Assembly (NCBI GenBank): GCA_022695795.1
Contig: MU404075.1
Span: forward strand, 310,001-374,000
Length of the DNA: 64,000 nt
Direction: 5' to 3'
Source: Biscogniauxia marginata
Lineage: Eukaryota > Ascomycota > Sordariomycetes > Xylariales > Xylariaceae
In this document: positions 23,785 to 33,489 of the stretch, in pieces
Position numbering within the stretch: the first letter of the stretch is position 1
Layout: each line of letters starts with the position of its first letter
The notes under the pieces: generated by a model
The model's database searches: none
Seen by the model: only the letters and a program-made list of their open reading frames with translations
What the model was told of the DNA's origin: nothing
Program-made: the position numbers and the translations under genes

Positions 23785-26038
23785 TCACCCCTGATAGGTC
23801 AGATACGCAAAGAAGAGCAGCACCATCCAGGCCACCCTCCAGCTCGTCGTCCACATCTCCCTCCCGATCAGGCCGAGCGTCGTCCGCGACCGCGACGCCG
23901 GCTTCCACATGTCGCCCCGCGCCTTGTCGTAATACCCGTCCCTCCTGATCTCGATTCTGGGCCCTCTGTTCTGGCCCCAGCCCCACTTCCCCGGCGTCGA
24001 CTTCCCCGGTGCTGACTTGCCCTTGGGCTTGGGCGAGGCGTTGCGCGCGTGCGCTACCAGTCCGTGGGAGAGGGAGGGGCCACGAGGCCGGGTGGACGTA
24101 CGGGCCGATGGAAGATTCGATGAGGGGGTGGCTGAGGATGTGGACTTCAGGTGGTAGACATCTTCGTCGTCGGCCTCAGCTTTTGCCTTGAAGATGGGGA
24201 GAACTGCCGATGGCGTGTTCTGCACAGGGTCTAGAGCAAATAACTCGAGCTTGAGAATTGGGACGAGAACAGCCCGTGCTGCCAGTATCAAGAGGCTCAG
24301 AACCCCTAAAACAGCGTATGTAAGAAATGTTGAGAGTTGATTTGGGAGCAAGCAAAGGTGAGTTTGCAGTGTAGTTTTCGTAGAGCTGGGGAGTGGGTTT
24401 CCTTGGCTGTCGATGGGGTTATATAGTGAGACCATCTGAAACCCCGGAGTCGGCACGCCCATGGCCATACTCAGGCTTTTGACGGTGATCTCGCGGACAT
24501 TCTCTTTCTGTTCGGAATGGACCACTTCACAGTAGTCGTGGTCATCCCCGGAGAAAACATGTCTGACGTTACCAATGCTCTTAACCAGCATGATGGAATC
24601 TGCGTCGCTGAGCACATTTTGGTATTGATATCCGTTTGATACACTAATCGCATTCCGGTGATCTGGAATCACGGGTGTCGTTTGTCCTTTGGGGGGTTTC
24701 GTCGGCGGCCAATGTTCCCGCATAGGACCACACGGCGTACCGGGGTCGCGATATAATGGTACGTGTGTTAAGAGGATAGTTGGGAAGTCAGGGGCATTCT
24801 CTTCTCCAACATCCAATGTCGGCAATTTACTGTAGTCAGCACTGTCGAGATCCTCTACCTTGTGTTCGAAGGTGACCTGTTCCACCTCGCCCCTCCAGAA
24901 CCGTAGTTCCTGTTGAACAGCCCTCCTCTTGGTTGCCTTGACCTCCCCTAGGAACTTCTGAACGGGCTCGTAGATGCCATGTATATCGACCTGGTCTTTC
25001 ATGGCCGACGTGCCAGCGCTTAACGACACGGAATCCACAGATACGAATGTGTGATTCCCAATAACATCAACCCGGTTCGTCTCACCAAAGTATGCATTAA
25101 AACGATGTCGCGCCGGTAACTTCACTTCGGCGCCAAAGCCCAAGTCATGGTTCCCAGGTAAGCTCGAGATGAGTTTGCGGCCTCTTTGCCATGGCCGCGA
25201 GAAGGCGCCTCCCAGATTCCAATTCTGGTAGAATATGTCCCCAAACCGCGCATACTCTTTCAACCAATAATCCTCGCCATAATTCTTATGCCATTGCTTC
25301 AAGTATTTTTTCTCCTGCGCGGGCCGGTGGTCCTTTGCCCATTCCGGGTCGTCAAAGTTTCCACGTGCCGTCTTCCACTCCCTACCGCCGTCGAATAAGT
25401 CCCCTAGGAAGATAACGGTGTCTGGATGAAGGACCTGCTGCAACTGGTTGTAAGATCTTCGCATGTAGTTATCGGTAATAAGCATGGTCAGGGGGTTGAG
25501 CGGCCACGGCCGACCAGGGTAGGAATGAGGATCGATAATCTGGGGGTCGGCAACAAATATTAAGCGATGTGGTGTCGCTTCCGGAGGCTGTTACCAAGCA
25601 ATTGTTAATCGTCATGCCCGAGGTCGCCATCTAGCGCGCAGGGCTTACCCAATCTTCCCAATGATCCCAGTCACAACTCCGTACTTTGTTCGCAAACGTC
25701 CACCGTTCTCCCCAGAGCATTACGACCATCCAGAGCACGACCAGCAGGTGGGGGAGGCTGAAGATACGGCGCCGTATCATGTTTCGCCGGAACTGGTATG
25801 CGGCCCGCATAGCTAGACTCCAAGCCATCTGCTTGCCCGGTCCATTACCATATGCCCATGCCCGCCGGAGGAGGGATTTTGCACCAGCTGCTATGTCGTC
25901 GCAGATGGACTGGAAGTCGCTGTGGTCTCGCGGGCCGTAGTCTTCGTCGTAGGATGTTGAGTAATAGCTAGTGGCGGACTGGTGACCATAGCCGTAGCCA
26001 TAGCCAGAGCCGTAGCCGTTGCTATACGACGGCGCCAT
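23785..26038 (-). CDS. Ted1/Cdc1-type membrane metallophosphoesterase (GPI-anchor remodelling), 2 exons
   Basis: On the minus strand exon 1 is 26038-25649 and exon 2 is 25587-23785, joined in phase 0, giving 730 residues. The family (yeast Ted1 and Cdc1, human PGAP5) removes ethanolamine phosphate from GPI-anchor mannoses in the ER and affects ER exit of GPI proteins. The N-terminus is a Gly/Tyr-rich low-complexity stretch, then a membrane segment at about 103-122 (LPHLLVVLWMVVMLWGE). The calcineurin-like domain shows metal-binding motifs VADPQ (Asp144), GDLFDGGRE (192-200), LPGNHDLG (273-280) and FSGDDHDYCEV. A second membrane segment (FLTYAVLGVLSLLILAARAV) and a C-terminal one (AWMVLLFFAYLTYQG) follow. 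An alternative in-frame ATG at 26089 would add 17 residues; the inner one is followed by the better conserved MAPSYSNG context. Confidence 0.88.
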
Positions 26039-26089
26039 AGTGTCCTGGAGGGGGAGCCATAAATGCTCTAGGGATCGAGCGGCTGTCAC

Positions 26090-26829
26090 AGGCTTTTGGA
26101 GCTAATCGTGGGGGGGCGGTTGATACTTCGGTGGCTCTTGGAAGGCGATGCAAGGGGACAGTATGACCGCAGTAAATCGAACGGCCGAAATTCAAAATAG
26201 AAAAAAAAAAGGAACAAATAAGATGGTACGTAAGAAGGTCATAGGTAGAAGTAGAACTCCTTGCACAGTATTTTGAAGCTTAACGCGTCTGACTAACACG
26301 GTACGTACCCATCTAAAATAGGAAGTGGAAATCTCCCATTAGGCTTAGCGTCAACTAACCGAAGTCTAGCCACCTTATCGATAATGTTAGCTGTGGCAGA
26401 TTGATATTACACCGTAGTGCCTACCTTAGCAGGCTTTAGGTAGGTAACCTTTAGGCGCTCGTTGCTTGCCCGACTTTCGTACAAAGCGCCTGCTTAAAGC
26501 GCATATTAAAAGAGGCTATAGATATAAACAGAAACTAGGATCACCGATACTAATTCTAGAAAGCCAACGTGTTTTGGGTCATTACATTACTTGTATCGAC
26601 ATAGCGAGCCTCTTTAATGAACGTACTCAACTTTAGTTGCTGGGGTCAATCACAACCAGATGACTTTACTCTCAACCATGTTGGTGATAGACACCTGCCT
26701 TATAAGCTGTGTGCTATCCTATTGTGCTATCCTATTTACTTCTCAAGCATTCTCTTAGACATGATATATCAAAAGACAACATTATTCAGGAGAATGATTT
26801 CATGTGAAGTCCACACTACAGATGTCTCT
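26090..26829. other. Intergenic
   Basis: Promoter of the phosphoesterase and 3' flank of the SprT-like gene. Positions 26,400-26,510 carry TAGGTAGGTAACC and GGCGCTC words similar to those at 2,395-2,560, perhaps remnants of one decayed repeat family. No gene seen. Confidence 0.4.
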
Positions 26830-27876
26830 TTAATTATTTTTCTCTGAAGGCTTGGAATTTTGAAACTTCTCATCATGGGCCTTTAGTTCTTTGCCATGTT
26901 CTTCAGGCTCTCTCTTCTCCCCTTCATCAGAGTCCTGACTGGAATACACAATGCGACTCTTCGGTTTCGCTGCGTATTTCTTCACATGGGCTCTCAGTCG
27001 CTCCGAGTCAATGATAACTTTATCTTCCCAGATCTGTATGAGGTGGAGATGGCTAGGCGCCTTAACTAAAGGAAGCAACTCGGCCAATTCGCCATTGTTT
27101 TTAGCGGCTTTCAATTCGTTCGATTCTTCGGAGAAGGAGTCTGGCTCAACGAAACGTCCACATGTGGATTTGTGGAAATGCTCTCTCAGGGAAGGTCGCC
27201 ATCGGGCCATGCAGACCATGACTGCGTACACCAGAGCCCGAAAGGTCGGGCCATGACGACTGCCGAAGACACCTGTAGTGTTGAGGTGGTTGCGCTCGCA
27301 CCTGGACAGGTTACACACGAACGCGTGGATATATGCGTGGATCATCTCGTGCAGAACAGACTCAACTAGATCTGGAAGTTGACGGGGTTCTTCTCCTCTG
27401 TCTTGCGCGATCCGCACAAAACACCGAGGACGGCCACCCGGGCGTGTAACATAATCACAGCGGCCTAGTATCCCTGGAATCGCTTTGGAATCGCATATGA
27501 TTAATTTTATGATAGCGGGCGGGCCTCTAGTCAACGACCCGAAGAAGAAGTAGTCATCCACTTGTTGCATCAGACCTTTCAAGACTTGATGAAGGCCTTT
27601 TGCGTGGAGCTCTGCTTCGGTTAGCTTCATATAAGAGTCAAAACTCTTGAGAAATTCTTCTTTCGCCTTGCGCTGAATCTTGGACAGTTCACGCCCTGGA
27701 ACGTCAAAGAAGCTGCCCACCGTACAGTTGAGCAAGTCACGAGCTTTGTATTTCCGAGTTTCCAGATTGGGACGGTCCTGGTTGCGGCGTATATACGCAG
27801 GTGGCGAAGGGTGTCGGCTCGGGCATGGTTCAGGATATGTGGACTCGTCGCTGAAAGAATCAGAGTGAGGTGCCAT
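26830..27876 (-). CDS. SprT-like domain zinc metalloprotease, single exon
   Basis: A single 348-residue frame. The central part carries a SprT-like metalloprotease domain: the zinc-binding HEMIH at residues 176-180 (in ESVLHEMIHAYIHAF) and the third ligand His208 in FGSRHGPTF, with the preceding strand GGRPRCFVRI. SprT-like proteases such as SPRTN and Wss1 cut proteins crosslinked to DNA; the many fungal SprT-domain proteins are mostly uncharacterised. After the domain there is no clear C4 zinc ribbon, and the C-terminal 60 residues are charged and low in complexity (SSQDSDEGEKREPEEHGKE). It is not an orthologue of SPRTN that I can demonstrate: no p97- or PCNA-binding motif is evident. It is the last gene before the retrotransposon block, and such genes are often lineage-variable. 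A TATAAA lies about 116 bases upstream. Confidence 0.82.
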   Translation of the reverse strand: MAPHSDSFSDESTYPEPCPSRHPSPPAYIRRNQDRPNLETRKYKARDLLNCTVGSFFDVPGRELSKIQRKAKEEFLKSFDSYMKLTEAELHAKGLHQVLKGLMQQVDDYFFFGSLTRGPPAIIKLIICDSKAIPGILGRCDYVTRPGGRPRCFVRIAQDRGEEPRQLPDLVESVLHEMIHAYIHAFVCNLSRCERNHLNTTGVFGSRHGPTFRALVYAVMVCMARWRPSLREHFHKSTCGRFVEPDSFSEESNELKAAKNNGELAELLPLVKAPSHLHLIQIWEDKVIIDSERLRAHVKKYAAKPKSRIVYSSQDSDEGEKREPEEHGKELKAHDEKFQNSKPSEKNN

Positions 27877-28589
27877 TATGCTATCGTAAACAGTGTAGAC
27901 TGACCGTCAAGTATCTATGCTATATTCGAGTAGTCTTATTGTCTGTTATTGTTTCCTGTTTTGCAAGACACTCGAGGACAACCAAGTGGTATTTATAAGT
28001 TGTCAAAGAGAATTTCATATTGGTCTAGATGCGTCAGGAATGATCTCTAGTTGCCCCAAATGATCCGTCCAGGTGTCTACCCCCAATTACAGGAATCCTG
28101 AGGCAAACTGCTGGATACACATTTTGGAATATGCAATGATTCTCGAATGGACCAATATACTACTAGGTCGGTAGCATTTCCATAAGGCATATTTGACTCA
28201 GATAATGCACATATGTTCGCGTATGATTGAGGATATTAGATCAAGCTCCTTCTTTATAGAAAGTAATGCGCACAGCGTATTATATAAAGAACTATGTCTA
28301 AGAGAAGTGGTTAAATATTTACATAAGACACAAATAAGATGCACAAATATCTTGTTATAAACTTAATCGCATTAACTTATAAAGGCATATATAAGCGCAA
28401 GTTATAATAATAATAATAAATATATAAACCCATAGTTTAAAAGACTTATTTATAAAAGTTGTTTAAATTATTTATTATTTGAGTTAACTTTTTATTACTT
28501 ACCTGTCATCTGTCTTGGTATATAAGCATATATACATTAAATTTCTAACAACCAACAGCCAATCGAATACTATCAGACTTCCGATTTAA
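27877..28589. other. Intergenic between the SprT-like gene and the tRNA
   Basis: It contains the promoter of the minus-strand SprT-like gene and, at about 28,310-28,520, an A/T-rich stretch that leads up to the tRNA gene. No coding sequence. Confidence 0.5.
27992..27997 (-). promoter_or_regulatory. TATA box of the SprT-like gene
   Basis: TATAAA on the minus strand, about 116 bases upstream of the ATG at 27876. Assigned by position and sequence only. Confidence 0.45.
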
Positions 28590-28671
28590 GGCGCAGTGGC
28601 AGAGTGGTCTAATGCGCAAGACTAGAAATCTTGTTCCTTCGGGAGCGTCTGTTCGAATCAGGCCTGCGTCG
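28590..28671 (+). tRNA. tRNA-Ser (anticodon AGA)
   Basis: An 82-base class II tRNA folds cleanly. The acceptor stem pairs GGCGCAG with CTGCGTC (one G-U pair), followed by discriminator G at 28,671. The anticodon stem CAAGA/TCTTG closes the loop CTAGAAA, giving anticodon AGA for serine codon TCT. A long variable arm (TTCCTTCGGGAGC) is as expected for tRNA-Ser. The T arm is GTCTG-TTCGAAT-CAGGC. There is no intron. The internal B box is GTTCGAATCA (28,651-28,660). Confidence 0.95.
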
Positions 28672-28678
28672 AGCTAAA

Positions 28679-28687
28679 TTTTTTTTT
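28679..28687 (+). terminator. RNA polymerase III terminator of tRNA-Ser
   Basis: A run of nine T begins eight bases after the tRNA 3' end, the standard Pol III stop signal. Confidence 0.85.
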
Positions 28688-28870
28688 GTCCTGTCCACTT
28701 GATACAAGACTTAGCGCTTACAAGTGGAGACACATTTACGTATTTAAAATTATACAATTATCATCTTAAAAAACGATTTAATTTTTTTAATATAATATTT
28801 ATAAGTAAATATTAATTAAAATTAAAAATTTTAACTTTATTATTTTTATATATAAAATAACATATTATAT

Positions 28871-29213
28871 AAATAAAATAGTTTTTTATATAAAATCGAC
28901 TTTTTCGAAAATTTATAATTTTCCATGTAAAAATCGGAAAAGTTTTAAACCTTTTTTTTAATTATATAATTATATAATTTATTTAAAATAAAATTCGAAA
29001 AATATATATAAAAAGGTTTATATGTTTTATTATAATTTTAGTTTTTACGCGTTTTCTTTTTATATAATTTAATATTAATTTTTTAATTTTACTTTTAATT
29101 AAACTATATAAATATATAATTAAAGAAAAAAGGTTCGAAATTCTTCCGATTTTTATATGAAAAGTTATAAATTTTTAAAAAAGTCGATTTTATATAAAAA
29201 ATCATTTAAATTA
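28871..29213. repeat. Large imperfect inverted repeat, MITE-like, AT-rich
   Basis: Arm 1 (about 28,871-28,998) and arm 2 (about 29,087-29,213) are reverse complements with scattered mismatches. Anchors are TTTTTTATATAAAATCGAC against GTCGATTTTATATAAAAAA, and AAAAATCGGAA against TTCCGATTTTT. The spacer is about 90 bases. The size and structure suggest a MITE or a foldback element altered by RIP. Outer ends and a target duplication could not be fixed. It begins about 200 bases downstream of the tRNA gene. Confidence 0.6.
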
Positions 29214-29487
29214 ATAAAATTATAAATATAAATCTTTTAATTTATTAATGCTTAAAAGCTTTAATTATTCGAGCGATTTTTTGAAGTTTAACTCATTAAA
29301 CATACTTTAAAGGATGCTTTATAACCTTATATTAGAAGGTTTTAAGGTCGATAGTAACACCGGTGATATCCACCATAATACCTTGAACTCGTAAGGTAGA
29401 GACTGACGCGGAGAAGTATTATACATTTAACTCCATTACTTGCGTGTCTCGATAATTTGATTATCGCTGTTAATATTATTAGCATTA
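29214..29487. other. Flank of element A with no recognisable gene
   Basis: Moderately A/T-rich sequence. A segment at 29,340-29,450 keeps G/C (GGTCGATAGTAACACCGG), so it is less affected by RIP. The last five bases, CATTA (29,483-29,487), are the left target-site copy of element A. Confidence 0.45.
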
Positions 29488-29906
29488 TGTTATAAACTCA
29501 ACTTGTTAAAGGGGTTTCTTATAAAGGTGTTAAGACACGGACTATAGGGATGTTAATAGAATAAAAGATTTAGATGTAACATCACATAACATAAATCAAA
29601 ATGGATAAAGTGATTTAAACATATTTAATATATCAAAACAAAAGGAATGTATAAAGGGAGAATAAGTATAAAAAAATAGAATTTCCTTTATATTTAGTTA
29701 TTTATTTGAGTTTTTTAGTTATTAATTTAAAATTATAGTTACTTTTTAATATTATAATGAGAATACTTTAAAATCTCTTTAACGAATAAAACATTATAAA
29801 TCACTTAAATTAATCTTAATCTATTATTACCTTTAAAACAAGAAAACCTAATACGTATTTACTTGTGAAGTTAACTGACTAAAAACATATAAAGAGGTTC
29901 GTTATA
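29488..29906 (+). repeat. 5' LTR of element A
   Basis: Starts TGTTATAAACTCAACTTG and ends GGTTCGTTATA. It matches the 3' LTR at 44,291-44,761 with many C/T and G/A differences and lacks a segment of roughly 50 bases present in the 3' copy around 44,430-44,480. Confidence 0.8.
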
Positions 29907-30053
29907 AAAAGTACTTTGAAATCTTTTTAACGAACAAAACATTATATATTTTTTAAATTAATTTTAATTTATTATTATTTTTAAAATAAGAAAATTTAAT
30001 ACGTATTACTTATAAAGTTAATTAATTAAAAATATATAAGGAGGTTCGTTATA
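29757..30053 (+). repeat. Tandem duplication of the 3' end of the element A 5' LTR
   Basis: The last about 147 bases of the LTR (29,760-29,906) are repeated immediately after it (29,908-30,053), each copy running from GTACTTTGAAATC-type sequence to GGTTCGTTATA. The 3' LTR of A and both LTRs of B have only one copy. Confidence 0.75.
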
Positions 30054-33016
30054 TTTTAATAGCTCTTTAATTAATGTTTAATATTGGTTTAAGAGAAAGG
30101 ACTTTCGGTAAAATTATTTTAAAATAAGTATACCTCTTAAAACTAAAAAGTAATAAAAAAAGAAATAAGTAAAAGAATAATAGTTAATAAACTTTTAAAC
30201 GAAAGTTTTAGATTTTTTTACGATATAATAAAAGGGTTTAAAAGAATTAATATAAGAGTTAATTATAATTATAGCTAAAAAAAAGCCTTAAAAAGACACT
30301 TTTAAAGCTTAACAAGAAAAATTATTTAAAAAAAATAAAAAAAATAATCTTTACTTTTTAAAGATAAATAACCGGAGCTACTTTTAAACGATAATGACCT
30401 TAGTAACTTAAACGACGAAGATAATATAACGACTTTTAATATAAAAGATTTTAAATTAATTGTATTTAATAAGTATAATAAGTCGAGTGATTTAAAAGGA
30501 TTTTTGATTTAAGCTAGAACTTATTTACGGTTTTATTACGGAATAATTATTATTAAAAAATAAAAGGTTTTTATAGTATTTTAGTTTCTCGTTAGTATTG
30601 TTTTAACTTGATTTTAATTAGTATTAAAAGATTATTTAAATAATAAATAAAGCGTTTAAAAAGATATAAAAAAGGTTTTTAAGGATTATAAAGAGTTTAA
30701 AAAATAACTTAAGTTTATATTTAATAATTTAATTTTTAAGTAATAAGCTAAAGTTTAATTTTATAAATTACGATAAAATAAAAAGGCTTTAAATTACGTT
30801 ATTAAGTTTAAGAAACTTATAAACTAGTCGTAATTATTTATCGAAAGTTTATATTATTTATTTTATTAGAGATTAAAGAATTATATAAAAAATAAGTTAT
30901 ATAAAATAAATCTATATAAAGAAAAGAACTTAGAAAAGTTTAATAAATACGTTATAATAATAATTATTATTATTAATAACGAAAACTTTAAACGGTATTT
31001 TAAAAAGAAAAAGATAATATAGCGAAGGAACGGCGATTAGTAAAAAAAAGGAAATTATAAAAGCGGTGCCGGAATAAAGAAAAGTATTAAAATTAACGCC
31101 ACTTAAAAGGAGTAAAAAACGCGAGATAAATCGATTATTAATTGTTTTAATTATGAGAAGAAAAGACATTATAAAAACGAGTGTCAAAGTTTTAAGAAAT
31201 AAAAACTAAAAATAAGAAGGATTTTTTAACTCGAAAAAAAAACCTTTAAAATAAGGGTTTATTTCGAAAATAATAAGGAGGTAAATTAAGTATTTATTAT
31301 TATTATTATTAAGGTAGAAAAAAAGGAGAAAATCTTTATAAAAGAAAGTAGTAATATTCGTTAAAGTTATAAAAAAGTTTATAAATATTATTTAAGGTAT
31401 TATCGTTTATTTATTATAATTTACGAAGGTTATAAATATTATTAAATTAGTTTTTAGGATTGTTTAAAATATAGTTATTTATATTTAGGGTATTTCACGT
31501 TAAAATAAGTTAAATAAAAATATAATAAAAGCGAATTATTATACGAGTATAATATTTATAAGTTAAGATACGACTTAGGAGTTAAATTAAACTATAATGA
31601 ATTATATTAAAGCCATTATAATAATAATAATATTTATTAAAACTTAAATAATGTTAATTAGTTTAATGAATTATTAAGTAAAAAACGTAAATTAAAGTTA
31701 AAAGTAGTAAAATAACTAAAAAACGAAACATTTTATTTTAATAAAGATAAAATAATAAAGTTATAAAAGGAATATATATTATTATATTAAAGCTTTTATA
31801 TTAACGACGCTTATTAAATATATAAAAGCTTTAAAAATAAAGCCGGTTATTATCCTTAAAAACTAGAAAATAATGACATAAAAAAGAATAAATGTATTTG
31901 CGATAACGTTTTATAATAGCTATATTATTTTAAAGTATATTATTTTTATTTAAGTTCTAAAAAAAGTAATAAAGTAATTATTAAGGATTATATATATTAT
32001 ACTTTAATATTATGCGATATATACGATTTACTTAAAACGGGTTTCGAAAAAAACGAAATTAAGGAAGAATTATGAGAATTATAAAAGGAATTATATTTTT
32101 TACGTTAACTCGAAAAACGAGTTAAGTATAATATTAGTTTATTTAGTTTTATAAAGAAGTATTTAATAAAATAATAAATAAAAATATATACGATTAAACT
32201 AAGTTATAAACAAATTATTAAGGTATATTTTAAGAAAAAAAGGAGAGTTTTTAAAAATATATATAAAATTATAAAGAAATATTAAGTTACTTTTAATAAG
32301 TAAATCCGAGGATTATGCCTTTTATTCGAAAATAATTTAAAACTTTAAAAAGCTTTAAATTAATAAAAAAATAGATTTAAGTTATAAAAAGGCCCTCGAA
32401 AAAGAATTAAAGTTTTAATGTGTAAGGTTTTATATAAAAAATAGATTTTTTACTTTTTATTGCTTAAAAGATAGTTAAAAGGATTATTTAAATAATAATT
32501 ACTAGAAATATGTTTTTATAAAAGCTTAAAAATGGAAAAATATTAAGGCTGTAACGACTTAAAGAAACCTAAAAAAAAAGGGACGTAAAAAACTAAAAAA
32601 CGGTAAAGGTTTTCGCTAGTAAGGTAACAAGAAGCTATAAATAGTAAGTCTTTATACGAAGTTTAATTAAAACTTAATAAAATTATTATAATTAAAATTA
32701 AATATAATAAAAAGGAGTATAAAGCCTTTATAAACTTAAAAATAAATAAAAATTATATTTTAATTAAAGTAACTTTAAAAAATAACATATTATAAATATA
32801 TAAATAAAGTTTATATAAATTATAAAACTTTAAAAAAATATATTTAATTACGAAAATAATAAAGTATTAAGAGAAATAATTTCTTTTTTAGTGACTATTT
32901 AAAAACATTTTAAATAAAACATTTTTAATATTATATATATATTAAATCACGATATAATTCTAAGAATAAATTAGCTTAAAAGAAGTAATTTACAAATAAA
33001 TTTCGAGATAAATACG
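30054..33016 (+). pseudogene. Element A gag and start of pol, destroyed by RIP-type mutation
   Basis: This is the left internal part of A, colinear with 33,490-36,828 of element B once the solo LTR there is removed. A nucleocapsid zinc knuckle is still readable at 31,143-31,184 as C-F-N-Y-x4-H-x4-C, where the second Cys of the CCHC motif is now Tyr (TGT to TAT). Stops TAA/TAG replace CAA/CAG and TGG codons throughout. No functional product is possible. It ends at ATACG, where element B inserted. Confidence 0.8.
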
Positions 33017-33489
33017 TGTTACAAGTCGACTCTGTTAAAAGGAACTTTAACAAGGGTGTCGAAACACGGACCAAGAATGTGTGAGATTATGGGGACAACA
33101 CACATTCTATGCAACATTACGTGATATTAAATCTATGTCAATTTGTTAATTAAGATAAATTAAAAACGATAAATCTAAGTTAATCTCTAGATTCATTTAG
33201 ATTTAAAGGTATTTAACATATTAAACAAAAAGAATATATATTAAGGAGAATAAGTATAAAAAAGATAGGATTTTTTATATATTTAGTTTTTTATTCTCTA
33301 GTTATTAATTTAAAACTATAATCACTTTTTAACATTATAATAAAAGTACCTTGAAATCTCTTTAACGAATAAAACATTATAAATCATTTAAATTAATTTT
33401 AATTCATTATTACCTTTAAATTAAGAAAACCTAGTATATACTTACTTGTAAAGTCAATTAACTAGGAATATATAAAGAGGTTTGTCACA
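33017..33489 (+). repeat. 5' LTR of element B
   Basis: 473 bp, TGTTAC...GTCACA. The U3 segment near 33,060-33,110 contains an inverted pair, AATGTGTG facing CACACATT around GGGGACAA, which can form a hairpin; the same is present in the 3' LTR. Confidence 0.85.

Noticed and set aside
29488..30053. Tandem array or CRISPR-like repeats
   Set aside because: Only two adjacent copies of an LTR end; no spacers and no associated genes.
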